From Pedobacter polysacchareus (lineage in GTDB: Bacteria > Bacteroidota > Bacteroidia > Sphingobacteriales > Sphingobacteriaceae), in the NCBI RefSeq assembly GCF_019802255.1, contig NZ_JAHYSS010000002.1:760548-824547 (forward strand): 64,000 nucleotides of DNA, given 5' to 3'. Below the pieces are notes generated by a model. The model ran no database searches and was not told the DNA's origin. It saw nothing but the letters and a program-made list of their open reading frames with translations. Shown piece by piece: positions 24,682 through 34,681 of this stretch. Positions within the stretch are counted from its first letter, which is position 1. The number at the start of each line of letters is the position of its first letter. Position numbers and translations under genes: made by a program.

Positions 24682-27600
24682 TTAAAAAGTAACGCTGTTC
24701 AAGTTTTTATCAACCAAAATACCATCAATGGCTTTCAGGTCAAATTTCACTTTACGTTTGGCTTTCAGCTTGATGATAAACAAGTCTGTACTACCATTTA
24801 AAGCTTCCTTCTGACCTAAGTTCACAAAGGTCGGATAAAGGGCTTTTTTACCGTTGGTATGCAGCCTGTCGTAAGTCATGTTTTCCATTTGCTTCACATT
24901 GGTTGGCTGGATGCTCACAAATTCGAAATCAGCAGCATTATATGGCAAGGCAAAACTTAAGGCATTCACAGATTTAAGGTTGGTACCTTTTACTTTAACC
25001 TCGATGATTTCATCTTTATTATAGCTTGGTTTAGCTGCACTGATGCTCAGTTTACCTGCAACCTGATCAATTTTACGATCATTTACACCACCGTCAATTC
25101 TGGTCGCCACTAATGAAATGTCATAAGCATCAATCAGACCGTTTTTGTTGATGTCACCGTTACTAATATAACCTTCGAAATCACCATCACCTTGTCTTAA
25201 ACCAGTATAATTCATATACGAAGTCAGGTCATTTCTATCAATCAGACGGTCGTTGTTGATGTCTCCAGGTAAGTAACTTTCTGTTCCAGGAACTTTGAAT
25301 ACGTATAATTCTCTACCAGAACCAAAACCACCAACACCTTCAGTTACTGCCATTTTTAGGTAACGAGCAGATGGGTGTGTAGGGAAGTTAAATACCTTCA
25401 CTTCATCTGTGTTCGCCCATGTAAAATTACCTGCCGGAGTCCAGTTTTCTCTGTCATTGCTAAAGAATACCTGACCTTTCAGGATGATGCCATTTCCTCT
25501 TCCTGAACGAGGAAGGTAATGGAATTTATCCAGTTGGTTGATGGTTTTTAAGTCCATCACCATTTCAAATGGCAGTGCATTTACGCCCCATTTCGTATGC
25601 CAGGTATTGCCTTCATCAAAGTCGAACAACTGCTCGATTTCTGATCCTTCCTGATCCGCGGCTGTCGATTTAGCTACGATACCTTGAATTGCGAATTCTA
25701 AAGGGTTAGACTTGGTGGTTGCGTTAAATGCGGTCCAGTCAGACTGTCCATCTTTATTTACCGCACGCAGTTTAAATTCGTATGGAGTCTCCGCAGTTAA
25801 GCCATCAAATAACAATGAAGTGTCTTTGATGGTGGTATAATGCATATCATTGAAGTCAATCTCATAGTAATCTGCATGCTCCACTTTAGACCAGGTAGGC
25901 TTTAACGTATAAGCTTCTTTATTCTTATCAGTCACCACAGCATTCACAGGAGCAGTTAATGCGCCTGTAGAGATGCGCAATTGATCTACTGGCTCATATT
26001 TGAAGCCTTCAATCGTTGCCACAACCGGATTTGCCGTAATGTCTGTAGCACTTACTTTAATCAGCACCTGTGGATTTTTTATGATCGCTACCTTTTCAAA
26101 ATCAGTTCCTTTAGTCGCAAATTTATTTAAGTTTGGAGCTGCATCATAGAAATATACATTCTCTTTACTTAAGAAGTCAGCCATCGAAGTTACTTCAGTT
26201 AACTTGATTTTATTCTGGCCTACTTTTACCAATACCTTCTTAGGTTTTTGAGAAACGTTGATTCTAAGTTCTGTCGTTTTCGTTTTTACGAAACCATCGA
26301 AGTCACCTGTGACAGGGTGGATCGTCACGATCGCACGGTTCTTTTTGTCTACTTCCGACTCAATTAAGCTGGAAGTACCTTTACCCAGTTTGTATTGTTC
26401 CGTAGTTCCATCATCATCGTATTCTGTAAATGAGCTTTTTCCAGCAGGATAAATCTCATAAATACGGTTTCCTTTATTGATTTCCGTAACGTTGTTGTTC
26501 GGGTTGGTCAAAGGAATAATGGCGCCATTCTTTACGAATACTGGCAGTTTCCAGATTGGCGCTGCAAAGCTGTTGATGATGCTATTTCCTGCATACTTCT
26601 CTCCAGAGAAATAATCAATCCATGAACCTTCAGGTAAGTAAATGCCATTGCGAATGTCATTGCCTTTCTCATCAGATTTTGTAGCCTGATAAATTGGAGC
26701 GATTAAGAAATTCGGACCGTATAAAAACTGGTATTGTGTGGCCTTACCTTGAGTATAAGCATTCGGATATTCGAGGAACATTGCTCTGATCATCGGTAAT
26801 CCTGTTACTGCTGTTCTTGCAATGCTGTAAGCATAAGGCATCAATTCCGATTTCAGCTTTAAATAGTTGCGGTTAATCGAAGTAGCCGGCTCACCTAAGG
26901 CATGCGGATACTTTTCATTTGATCCCCAGCCATCCATGTTCAATTGCATTGGCGTAAAGGTTTTCCATTGGAAGTCCCTGATGTTCACCGCCATATTTTT
27001 ACCGCCAAAAATACCGTCCACATCGGAAGTAATGTTCGGCTGTCCTGACAATCCAGCACCTAAATATGTAGGGATATGGAAACGAATGTATTCCCAAACA
27101 CCGCCAGTCTGGTCACCGGACCAGATGCCTGCATAACGCTGTGTACCTGCCCAGCCATCTAAAGAGATGATGAAAGGTCTGGCGTCATTGCCATATTTGC
27201 TCATGATCTGGGCGACATCAGCCACCCCATTCAGTCCGAAGGAATATCCTGCACCAACCCAGGCTACGTCTGTTTTCAGTACGCGTACACCAGCTTCTTT
27301 TACTTCCTTTAAAATGTCTCTTTGCAATAAGGCACTCACTTCTGGTTTAGGGTGAAGGTCTGATTGTGTCCATAAGCCAATCTCCACACCGTTTTTGCGG
27401 GCGTAATCGCCTAAACTTTTCAGGTTTTGAATGTTACCGTCTAAAGTTTCTGTCTGGCCGTATCCAGCACCATAACCATCATTTGGAAGCAGCCATCCAA
27501 AAGGCATGTCGTTCTTTTTGTAACGATCGATTACCGCACGTGCAGAAAACTGGTAGTTGTTTTTTTCTCCGTTTAAGGATTCTTTGATGCCACCATTGTC

Positions 27601-28548
27601 TTTCTGGCTCTCTTTATAGTGCTTGCCATCTTCAAACAGCATTCCTTTTTCATCTGCTTTCCAGAAATCACGGTTATAAGCATTTAAATGCCCCTGGTAA
27701 AAACCGAATTTCGGTAACAATACTGGATTACCAGTCAGCTGATAGAAGTCGTTTAAAAGCGGAACTGCGCCATCGCCTGCCATCAAAAACACATCCAGGT
27801 AGTCGGTATCATGTGATAACTTTACAGTACCTTTTACTTTGGCACCGAAGTCATATTTGCCTTTTTTGAAGGTATGCCATAAAAGGCCATAACCGTTCGA
27901 AGACCAGTAATAAGGCGTAGGGGAGGCTACTCCGCCATCCGTCCAGCTGTTCTGGTTTTCTATAGCAATCGCCTTTCCTTTATGAGAAAAACGACCATTC
28001 TGTACCCCACCACCGTAGAAATATTCTTTAGGGTTTTCTTTAAAGGTTAGTACTACTTCATTCTTCTCAAAACGAACAGGAGCTGCTTCTTCCAGAACCA
28101 CCGCATTGGTCCCCAGGTTTACAATTTTTAACAGGCTTGTGTTTTTGTCTATTTGTACCGAAATCTTGTCGGTAGCAATCGTAATCAGGTTGTTTTCGTC
28201 TTTCAGGTCTAGCTTTGCAACTGGCCTTCTTGGATTTTCTACCAGGATTTTTGCCTCAGGCTTGGCTACCGGGTCTCTCATCACACCACCAGCATTGTCC
28301 TGGAAAAGTCTGAAAATATGATCCCCGTAGAAATCTAAAGTCAAACGTTGGTTGTCAGAAAATAACACCTCAATCACAGTCGGACTCACCTTCCGCGCAC
28401 TGATGATTTTATGTTCTTTCTGTAGCACCTGTTGAAAGGTATGGGTTAGTGGTACTGCTCCGGCATTGAGTTGGGAAATCAGTAATGGGAAAGCTAAGGC
28501 GAGCAAAGCTGTGTTTTGAGGTTTAGAACTCCAAAATGTTTTCTTCAT
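24682..28548 (-). CDS. multidomain GH31 glycosidase (GH31-Fn3-CBM32-dockerin-cohesin-like)
   Basis: This 1288-aa secreted enzyme starts with a signal peptide (~1-29). The GH31 region (~50-790) has its nucleophile Asp427 in VLKTDVAW and its probable acid/base Asp479 in IWSGDQ. A type III fibronectin domain (~855-945) follows, then an F5/8-type C (CBM32-like) module (~955-1085). Next is a type I dockerin with two calcium loops (GDINNDRLIDRND ~1095; GDINKNGLIDAYD ~1131), then a C-terminal cohesin-like beta domain. The GWAGTQRYAG and SDVDGIFGG context resembles the GH31 subfamily with alpha-N-acetylgalactosaminidases, so host-type or microbial glycans are possible substrates. The specificity is inferred. 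Confidence 0.9.
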   Translation of the reverse strand: MKKTFWSSKPQNTALLALAFPLLISQLNAGAVPLTHTFQQVLQKEHKIISARKVSPTVIEVLFSDNQRLTLDFYGDHIFRLFQDNAGGVMRDPVAKPEAKILVENPRRPVAKLDLKDENNLITIATDKISVQIDKNTSLLKIVNLGTNAVVLEEAAPVRFEKNEVVLTFKENPKEYFYGGGVQNGRFSHKGKAIAIENQNSWTDGGVASPTPYYWSSNGYGLLWHTFKKGKYDFGAKVKGTVKLSHDTDYLDVFLMAGDGAVPLLNDFYQLTGNPVLLPKFGFYQGHLNAYNRDFWKADEKGMLFEDGKHYKESQKDNGGIKESLNGEKNNYQFSARAVIDRYKKNDMPFGWLLPNDGYGAGYGQTETLDGNIQNLKSLGDYARKNGVEIGLWTQSDLHPKPEVSALLQRDILKEVKEAGVRVLKTDVAWVGAGYSFGLNGVADVAQIMSKYGNDARPFIISLDGWAGTQRYAGIWSGDQTGGVWEYIRFHIPTYLGAGLSGQPNITSDVDGIFGGKNMAVNIRDFQWKTFTPMQLNMDGWGSNEKYPHALGEPATSINRNYLKLKSELMPYAYSIARTAVTGLPMIRAMFLEYPNAYTQGKATQYQFLYGPNFLIAPIYQATKSDEKGNDIRNGIYLPEGSWIDYFSGEKYAGNSIINSFAAPIWKLPVFVKNGAIIPLTNPNNNVTEINKGNRIYEIYPAGKSSFTEYDDDGTTEQYKLGKGTSSLIESEVDKKNRAIVTIHPVTGDFDGFVKTKTTELRINVSQKPKKVLVKVGQNKIKLTEVTSMADFLSKENVYFYDAAPNLNKFATKGTDFEKVAIIKNPQVLIKVSATDITANPVVATIEGFKYEPVDQLRISTGALTAPVNAVVTDKNKEAYTLKPTWSKVEHADYYEIDFNDMHYTTIKDTSLLFDGLTAETPYEFKLRAVNKDGQSDWTAFNATTKSNPLEFAIQGIVAKSTAADQEGSEIEQLFDFDEGNTWHTKWGVNALPFEMVMDLKTINQLDKFHYLPRSGRGNGIILKGQVFFSNDRENWTPAGNFTWANTDEVKVFNFPTHPSARYLKMAVTEGVGGFGSGRELYVFKVPGTESYLPGDINNDRLIDRNDLTSYMNYTGLRQGDGDFEGYISNGDINKNGLIDAYDISLVATRIDGGVNDRKIDQVAGKLSISAAKPSYNKDEIIEVKVKGTNLKSVNALSFALPYNAADFEFVSIQPTNVKQMENMTYDRLHTNGKKALYPTFVNLGQKEALNGSTDLFIIKLKAKRKVKFDLKAIDGILVDKNLNSVTF

Positions 28549-29004
28549 AATGTGTGTTATAAATCTTCCCGGACAAATACTAAGAACAAAACCTAAATTG
28601 TTCAGTCAGGCATTCTCCCGGAAGTTTTAGTTGAAGCCGCCAATATAGAAATTATCTATTGGTTTTTGCTTTTGAAAAATTGTATTATTTTTAGGTATAA
28701 ATTAGGAAATTGGCAATAGGAAGGTAGTTTTTTGAATAGAAAGGTGAGGGATGCTACACAATTTTAGTGAAATGGTTAATAGTAAAACGTTTTTTGAACG
28801 CTGCTAAACAGTGGCAAGAAGATAGGTTGATCTGGAATGAAATTTAACGAGGAACTGAAGTAAAAGTAGGGAAGATTTGAATATAAATGAATCAAAGCTT
28901 AATTCGATTCATGTGCCTCAATTTCCAGGCACACGAATCGAAAAGAATTACCCCTATCTAAATGAAAGATAACCACCGGATAGAAGGAGAGGTATCGAAA
29001 TTAA
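28549..29004. other. 456-bp intergenic region upstream of GH31
   Basis: No credible ORF is present. It contains the terminator hairpin for the YfhO-like gene (28903-28942) and the promoter region of the GH31 gene. A tract rich in ATTTTT/AAATT at 28640-28700 precedes it, but I could not fix a confident promoter. Confidence 0.6.
28903..28942 (-). terminator. terminator-like hairpin after the YfhO-family gene
   Basis: Arms TTCGATTCATGTGCCT and AGGCACACGAATCGAA pair over 16 bp with one mismatch and an 8-nt loop. It lies about 60 nt beyond the stop codon of the minus-strand YfhO-like gene. Confidence 0.7.
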
Positions 29005-31464
29005 TTAAATGGCTTTACGGTCTTTATACCCTAAATATCCTGCAAACAGCAAACCTGCAATTAACAGGATAGAAGCGATCAGTGAAATGAGCTCTCCGGT
29101 GTAATAGGAATTCGGATGAAATACAAATGCAATCTGATGTTTTCCTGCCGGAATATGTGCAGCCCTTAACAGGTAATTCGCACGAAAATAAGGTTGCTCC
29201 ACCTCATCAATGAACATTTTCCAGCCTTTGTTATAATAGATTTCTGAAAAAACAGCGAGGTTAGGCTGTGTGGAATTACTCTCATACACCATGCGGTCTG
29301 GAAAATAACTAGTCAGTTTTATCGTTCCTGATGCTGCGGAATTACCCAGCTGTTGCGCTTTAACCAATGCTTTGTATTGATCATCGATCACCACCGTTTC
29401 TTTAGGTGCAAAAGTGCCAATCACTTCCATTTCCTGATCTGCATTACGTACATACTGGATCTTATTGACAAACCAGGCATGACCACAGGCATTCGGATTC
29501 AATTCCGCAATCAGCTTTGGAGAATTCGGATCGGTGTGGATCAGGTATTTTGTATTCATCATTCCCAGGATATTCAGGTTGATGTTATTCTTGAAATGAC
29601 TTTCAATCACCTCATCAAAACGCTTCAAACGAACAGCCGAATAACCACCAATTGACTTGTGGAAATAAGGGGTGGTGGCATCATTCATAATGCTTTGCGT
29701 CAAATCCAATACTTTGAAATTTGGATCTTTATCCTGGTCTATAAATCGGTCTACTTCCCTAAGCTGAGGCTTTTCTGTATCCTGTTTCGCCATAAAACTC
29801 TCGGTATTTAAATACCTTTTATCGACACCCCATAGATCAAATAACACTAGGAATAGAAAAGCAATGGAGAGTAAGTTGGCATTCAGCTTTCCTTTTAGGT
29901 TAGCCCAAATTCCTGCAAATGCAATTAAAATCAACAAGCAAGACCTCATGGCGTCCGACTGTGCCGCTGCTTTTCTATCGGCTATAATTGCATTACCAAT
30001 GGAGTTTGCAGTGGCCTGATCTAGCTTAAGTGCTTCAGTAAACTGTGCAACTACTGCTTCATGGTCGCTGCTTTTGAAAGAAAGTAATACATCAGGGAGA
30101 ACCACCATCACTAAAGAAAGTCCGAAAGTGAGGTAAAAAGCCAGCTTCAATTGCTTAAAAAGTTCCGGCTTATCTGTGCGGACAAATAATTCGTTTACCG
30201 CCAGTACAGCCAATATTGGGAAGCACAATCCCGCTACCGCAAGGATGGATTCCACCGCTCTGAATTTGTTATAGAAGGGTACATAGTAAAAGAACAGATC
30301 GGAAATTAAGGGCAGGTTTTTTCCAAAGGACAGAAACATCGTCAAGACCACTACGCCCAATAACCACCACTTGATCCGGTGTTTGACAATCAGTAAACCC
30401 AAGACAAATAGAAAACAAATGACGGCACCAAAATAAAAGGAACCTTCCGTAAAAGGCTTTTCTCCCCAATAAAAAGGCATCAATGATTTGGAAAGGTAAT
30501 CAGCTTCATCAGCATTGGCCCCGATGTCTGTTAACGTTTTTAGCACATGGGTATGCTGTACGGCATTCCCTCTGGAACTGCCGCCATAAGCATTTGGAAC
30601 TAGAAAAGTGATGCATTCTTCTACACCCTGACTCCATTGATAGGCATATTCTCTGGATAATCCGGTACTCGTTTTCGCTGTTTTCTGAGTCAGGTTGGCA
30701 TGTCCTCTGATGGTTTCCGCACTGTACTCATACGTACTCCATAGCGAGGAAGTATTGACAGCGATCGCGAGTAATCCCGCAATAAGCGCAAACCCTGAAG
30801 CCTTAAAAAAGTCTTTAGTTTGTTTTGATTTTATAGCATGATACGCTTCTACCCCAACAAAAATCAGGATGGCCAGGAATAGGTAATAAGTCATCTGGAG
30901 GTGATTGGCGCGGATTTCTAAAGCGAGAAATAGGGCTGTTATGGCCGCACCATAAATATATTTACCCCTGAAAACGAGTATGATTCCCGCCAGAACAGGC
31001 GCAAAGAAAGAAATGGCAGCAACCTGATTCGCATGTCCGGCACCAAATAAGATGATGTTATAGGAAGAAAAAGTGAAGGCAATAGCACCTGCTGCGGCAA
31101 GCCAGGGATTCAGTTTAAGGACACAAAAGAGAAAGTAACTGCCTAATAGCAACACCATCACTGTGCCTACCGGCTGTGGAAAGGAGTAGTTGACCACCTT
31201 TATCAGCCAGGTGGTGATGTTGTTAGGGTAGGGTGCCCAGATTTGAAAAGCAGGCATTCCCCCATGGATCTGATTGGTCCATAAAATCGTTTCCCCCTTT
31301 TCACGGTAATGGTTGATTTCCGTGGTCGTAGATTGTGCCCTGGTCACATCATTTTGTCCAAGCGTCTTTCCAAAGAATACGGGATTAAAATATAAAAAGG
31401 TGATTCCAAAGAAAAGTACAATGACCATCAGATGTTGGCCATTTCGCTTAAACCAATTATTCAT
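29005..31464 (-). CDS. YfhO-family polytopic membrane protein
   Basis: This 819-aa protein has about a dozen transmembrane segments. The early loop contains GQNDVTRAQ, WTNQIHGGMPAFQIW, and the later AFTFSSYNIILFGAGHANQ. The C-terminal domain after ~residue 560 is soluble, then two helices close the chain. This is the YfhO architecture. Members are GT-C-fold glycosyltransferase-like proteins involved in decorating cell-wall polymers in Firmicutes; in Bacteroidota the role is unknown. The acidic D in QNDV fits a GT-C catalytic motif. It is monocistronic. Confidence 0.85.
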   Translation of the reverse strand: MNNWFKRNGQHLMVIVLFFGITFLYFNPVFFGKTLGQNDVTRAQSTTTEINHYREKGETILWTNQIHGGMPAFQIWAPYPNNITTWLIKVVNYSFPQPVGTVMVLLLGSYFLFCVLKLNPWLAAAGAIAFTFSSYNIILFGAGHANQVAAISFFAPVLAGIILVFRGKYIYGAAITALFLALEIRANHLQMTYYLFLAILIFVGVEAYHAIKSKQTKDFFKASGFALIAGLLAIAVNTSSLWSTYEYSAETIRGHANLTQKTAKTSTGLSREYAYQWSQGVEECITFLVPNAYGGSSRGNAVQHTHVLKTLTDIGANADEADYLSKSLMPFYWGEKPFTEGSFYFGAVICFLFVLGLLIVKHRIKWWLLGVVVLTMFLSFGKNLPLISDLFFYYVPFYNKFRAVESILAVAGLCFPILAVLAVNELFVRTDKPELFKQLKLAFYLTFGLSLVMVVLPDVLLSFKSSDHEAVVAQFTEALKLDQATANSIGNAIIADRKAAAQSDAMRSCLLILIAFAGIWANLKGKLNANLLSIAFLFLVLFDLWGVDKRYLNTESFMAKQDTEKPQLREVDRFIDQDKDPNFKVLDLTQSIMNDATTPYFHKSIGGYSAVRLKRFDEVIESHFKNNINLNILGMMNTKYLIHTDPNSPKLIAELNPNACGHAWFVNKIQYVRNADQEMEVIGTFAPKETVVIDDQYKALVKAQQLGNSAASGTIKLTSYFPDRMVYESNSTQPNLAVFSEIYYNKGWKMFIDEVEQPYFRANYLLRAAHIPAGKHQIAFVFHPNSYYTGELISLIASILLIAGLLFAGYLGYKDRKAI

Positions 31465-31616
31465 AGTTGTTAAAAATTTCCCTAAATATATAAAAACTAG
31501 GCACGATGAAGGCTAACCAAATTTTACGAATGTAAATGAAGCCGCAGGACAGAAAGCCCGGTAATGAAGAAGACAGGCGACGCAGTAATTAATTTTTTTT
31601 CCGTCCAATTGGCCGA

Positions 31617-31624
31617 TACGTTTG
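31617..31624 (+). promoter_or_regulatory. candidate -7 box of the FMN reductase gene
   Basis: TACGTTTG fits the TAnnTTTG consensus 22 nt before the ATG. A T-rich tract (31593-31600) sits at the -33 distance but lacks the G of TTTG. Confidence 0.4.
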
Positions 31625-31646
31625 TTGTAGAGTAAAAGAAAAAAAT

Positions 31647-32201
31647 ATGTATCAGCTTAAAGTAATTGTCGCCAGTACCAGACCAGGAAGAAAAGGACCC
31701 GCTATTGCCAAATGGTTTATGGATTTACTCCATGAACAGTCCGATTTTGAAGTCGAACTCATCGATCTTAAAGAAGTAAATCTGCCATTTATGGATGAAC
31801 CGGAACATCCTAGCCTACAGCAATATCAACACGACCATACTAAAGCATGGAGTAAGAAGATTGCAGCAGCCGATGCCTTTGTTTTCGTGACGCCGGAATA
31901 CAATTTTGGATATCCCGCAACCCTAAAAAATGCACTGGATTTCCTGTATCAGGAATGGATGTATAAACCGGTCGGCTTTGTAAGTTATGGCGGTATTGCC
32001 GGTGGGACCAGGTCTGTTCAAATGCTGAAGCAAGTAGTCACGGCCTTAAAAATGGTTCCTATCGTAGAAGCTGTTCACCTTCCTTTTTTTACGAATTTCA
32101 TCAATGATAAAGAACAGTTTATTGGCGATGAAGGACATTTGCGTATGGCACAGGGACTATTAAAGGAGTTGGTATGGTGGACGAAAAAATTGGAGAAATG
32201 A
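31647..32201 (+). CDS. NADPH-dependent FMN reductase family protein
   Basis: This 184-aa flavodoxin-like protein has the phosphate-binding loop ASTRPGRKGPAIAKW, the PEYNFGYPATLKNALDFL motif and SYGGIAGGTRS. The family (SsuE/ChrR/azoreductase-like) reduces FMN, quinones or chromate using NAD(P)H. The substrate here is unknown. It is convergent with the DUF92 gene, only 2 nt apart. Confidence 0.9.
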   Translation: MYQLKVIVASTRPGRKGPAIAKWFMDLLHEQSDFEVELIDLKEVNLPFMDEPEHPSLQQYQHDHTKAWSKKIAAADAFVFVTPEYNFGYPATLKNALDFLYQEWMYKPVGFVSYGGIAGGTRSVQMLKQVVTALKMVPIVEAVHLPFFTNFINDKEQFIGDEGHLRMAQGLLKELVWWTKKLEK

Positions 32202-32203
32202 AA

Positions 32204-32938
32204 TTAGACGGAAATAGGAAATATCAGGTAAAGCAATAGACCGGCAATCGCCGCAAATAGGGTGTTTAGAAAATTAACACCGTTGTTGCCGATTAATTTT
32301 TTGCGTTCCAGCATAGCGCCAAGCAGGGAGTCTGTTAAGTTTCCCAAGATCCCTGCAATCGCGATAATGATTGCTGCCTGCCCAAATCCTGCATAGATCA
32401 GAGCGATGATTCCAGCACCAAGAGCGCCGATTAAGGTGCCTTCAAAACTGATTACGCCATCCAAGCCTTTTGCTTCTCTTTTCAAACTGAGAACATTGAA
32501 GAACCGGCTGCCATAAAGGGTACCCAGTTCAGAAGACAGCGTGTCGGCAAGGGCAGAGGACAGACTTGCGGCCATCATTAACAGGTAATAGCTGCTGTTT
32601 TCAGGATTTAGCAGACATAGTATGGCGGTTAGGCCGGCAACACCGCCATTTGCAAGTACCTGCGAGGTATCCCTGCTTGTTTTTTCTCCTTCAGCAGACT
32701 GGATCTTGAGTTTCTCCGCCTTTTTATGTGAAGTAGCGAGGACGCTTAAAACAAAAAATGTCGTTAGCATCGATATTCCTTTTAAACCTGAGGCTAATGC
32801 AACTAGAAAGCCTAATATCGTAGCCGTTAGCGCAGCAAATAAGGTCAGTTTCCTGATTTTCACGCAAACTACCATGAGTACCGTTAATAGGAACAATACG
32901 ATTTGCAGTAAAGGATAATTAAGAATAGGCGTCATCAT
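32204..32938 (-). CDS. DUF92 membrane protein
   Basis: This 244-aa protein with about six hydrophobic helices belongs to the DUF92/TMEM19 family. Signatures are VLANGGVAGL, ASLSSALADTLSSELG and GTLIGALGAG. Plant relatives (VTE6) phosphorylate phytyl phosphate, so an isoprenoid-phosphate kinase activity is possible. It starts 5 nt after the stop of the AraC-type gene and so is probably co-transcribed with it. Confidence 0.85.
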   Translation of the reverse strand: MMTPILNYPLLQIVLFLLTVLMVVCVKIRKLTLFAALTATILGFLVALASGLKGISMLTTFFVLSVLATSHKKAEKLKIQSAEGEKTSRDTSQVLANGGVAGLTAILCLLNPENSSYYLLMMAASLSSALADTLSSELGTLYGSRFFNVLSLKREAKGLDGVISFEGTLIGALGAGIIALIYAGFGQAAIIIAIAGILGNLTDSLLGAMLERKKLIGNNGVNFLNTLFAAIAGLLLYLIFPISV

Positions 32939-32943
32939 CTGTA

Positions 32944-33825
32944 TTATACCAGCGTATTAAACTTAACTTTAATGTGTTCTTTTGCTTGTTTCTGAAACTC
33001 TTCTGGCGTTTGTCCGGTTTGTTTCTTGAAAAATCGGCTGAAGTATGGCCTATCTGAAAAGCCCAGTTCGTAAGCGATCTCTTTGATCGTAATTTCGCTG
33101 TGAATGATACTTCTTTTAGCTTCCAGAATAATCCGGTCATGGATCAGTTGCATCCCTGTTTTATCGAGCTTCTCTTTTAAAATCTGGTTCAGGCGCTTAG
33201 AACTGATCCCCAGTTTTCCGGCGTAAAAATCAGTATTGCGCACCTGCTGGTAATTGCTTTCCAGTAGCATCAAAAACTCGTAAACCCGCTTTTGATGAAT
33301 ATCCTGACTTGTGAAATCATGTTCTTTTACCTGAATCAATTTCAATAGAAAAACCTTAAGCAAGGCTTTTACCATGGTGATACTATGGTTCGCATATTCC
33401 TTTTCGAGCAAACTAAATATCCCGGAAAGCTCAGCTGCGGCAGTTTCATTTAACCGCAGACAAGAAAATTCGCCCTGCACATTGAAAATCTTAAAGAGGT
33501 CTAAAAGAAACTCTTTGTCTTCCTCTTCCAGCATGTCTCTTTTGAAAGAAATCAATTCCCCATTCTTTCCAGCTTTGTTCAACTGATGCACACGGTATGG
33601 AGGAATCAGGTAAATCCAATCTCCTTTAGCATCAAGATCCGTATCCTTCAAAGCATGTAAAGCATCTTCATTCTTTAACCAGACAATCTCGAAAAAGTCT
33701 TTCCGTCCAGGATCATTTAGATAACTAGGTGGACAATTGCCCAGATTACGAATATAGATCAGTGATTTCTCCAAGCCCGCCGGTAATTCAACATTCATCA
33801 TGGTATAAAGATAAGGACTCTTCAT
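32944..33825 (-). CDS. AraC-family transcriptional regulator
   Basis: This 293-aa protein has an N-terminal cupin-like sensor (~20-170; IYLIPPYRVHQLNK) and a C-terminal AraC DNA-binding domain (~190-285). The HTH helices are FYAGKLGISSKRLNQILKE and IKEIAYELGFSDRPYFSRFFK, with the closing TGQTPEEF. It is divergent from the PHI/HPS genes, with 178 bp between the starts, so it probably controls the formaldehyde module and itself. It also leads the DUF92 gene. Confidence 0.9.
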   Translation of the reverse strand: MKSPYLYTMMNVELPAGLEKSLIYIRNLGNCPPSYLNDPGRKDFFEIVWLKNEDALHALKDTDLDAKGDWIYLIPPYRVHQLNKAGKNGELISFKRDMLEEEDKEFLLDLFKIFNVQGEFSCLRLNETAAAELSGIFSLLEKEYANHSITMVKALLKVFLLKLIQVKEHDFTSQDIHQKRVYEFLMLLESNYQQVRNTDFYAGKLGISSKRLNQILKEKLDKTGMQLIHDRIILEAKRSIIHSEITIKEIAYELGFSDRPYFSRFFKKQTGQTPEEFQKQAKEHIKVKFNTLV

Positions 33826-33973
33826 TTAGGGGATTGGACGATTTGGAAATTATGGTGGACTATTCGGAAATACCTTAATTTTTGTGGCTTAACGATGACT
33901 TTTTAAGTCCAAGGTTTCCTGATTGTCCCATATAATGCGCTGATAGTGTAACCGGAAGCGAAAAAACCGAACC

Positions 33974-33981
33974 TACCTTTA
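33974..33981 (+). promoter_or_regulatory. candidate -7 box of the PHI-HPS genes
   Basis: TACCTTTA matches 7 of 8 positions of TAnnTTTG and lies 23 nt before the ATG. No clear -33 element is visible, which would suit an activator-dependent promoter. Confidence 0.3.
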
Positions 33982-34003
33982 CAGCAGATTAAAAATAGGA
34001 GCA

Positions 34004-34594
34004 ATGGAATTCGGTACAACAACAGATAAACAACTGGCAAAAGAACTGCGCAGCAACCTGGAAATGATACTCATGGAAAACACCTGGTTGTTAAAACAGA
34101 TAGATTTTAATGAAGTAGCAGCTTTAGCGAATGCTATTAAAACCGCAAACAGCATCTTTATTATTGCTGCCGGACGTTCTGGTTTTGCCATGAGATCTGC
34201 AGCAATGCGTTTAATGCACCTGGGACTAAATGCCCATTTTGTTGGGGAAACAACTACTCCCGCCATTAAACAAGGTGATTTGTTGATCGCAGCATCTGGA
34301 TCTGGTACCACCAGCTCCATTGTGAAAGCTGCAGAAAAAGCCAAATCAGTAGGAGCTATGGTTGTCGCACTTTCTACGCAGTCACAATCGCTGTTGTCCA
34401 ATATCGCTGATCAATTGATTCTCATCCCAGCTGCGGAAAAAGAAGACCATGAGGGCAGTCGCTCGAGACAATATGCAGGCAGTTTGTTTGAGCAGTTCCT
34501 GTTGCTATTAACAGATGCTATTTTCCAGTCTTTATGGAAACTGGAGGATACACCAAATGCAGAACTCTGGACCAGACACGCAAACCTGGAATAA
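34004..34594 (+). CDS. hxlB: 6-phospho-3-hexuloisomerase (PHI)
   Basis: This 196-aa protein has a single SIS (sugar isomerase) domain with IFIIAAGRSGFAMRSAAMRLMHLG, FVGETTTPAIKQGDLLIAASGSG and a C-terminal EGSRSRQYAGSLFEQ. PHI converts hexulose 6-phosphate, the product of formaldehyde condensation with ribulose 5-phosphate, into fructose 6-phosphate. The gene precedes the synthase gene by 87 nt, the reverse of the Bacillus hxlAB order. The pair would fix or detoxify formaldehyde in the cytoplasm. Confidence 0.93.
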   Translation: MEFGTTTDKQLAKELRSNLEMILMENTWLLKQIDFNEVAALANAIKTANSIFIIAAGRSGFAMRSAAMRLMHLGLNAHFVGETTTPAIKQGDLLIAASGSGTTSSIVKAAEKAKSVGAMVVALSTQSQSLLSNIADQLILIPAAEKEDHEGSRSRQYAGSLFEQFLLLLTDAIFQSLWKLEDTPNAELWTRHANLE

Positions 34595-34681
34595 CCGGCA
34601 GAAATAGCTGAAAAACCCAATAACCCTGAACAATACTTCGGGGAATCACACGAATTAAATCATTTTTTATAAAATATCATT

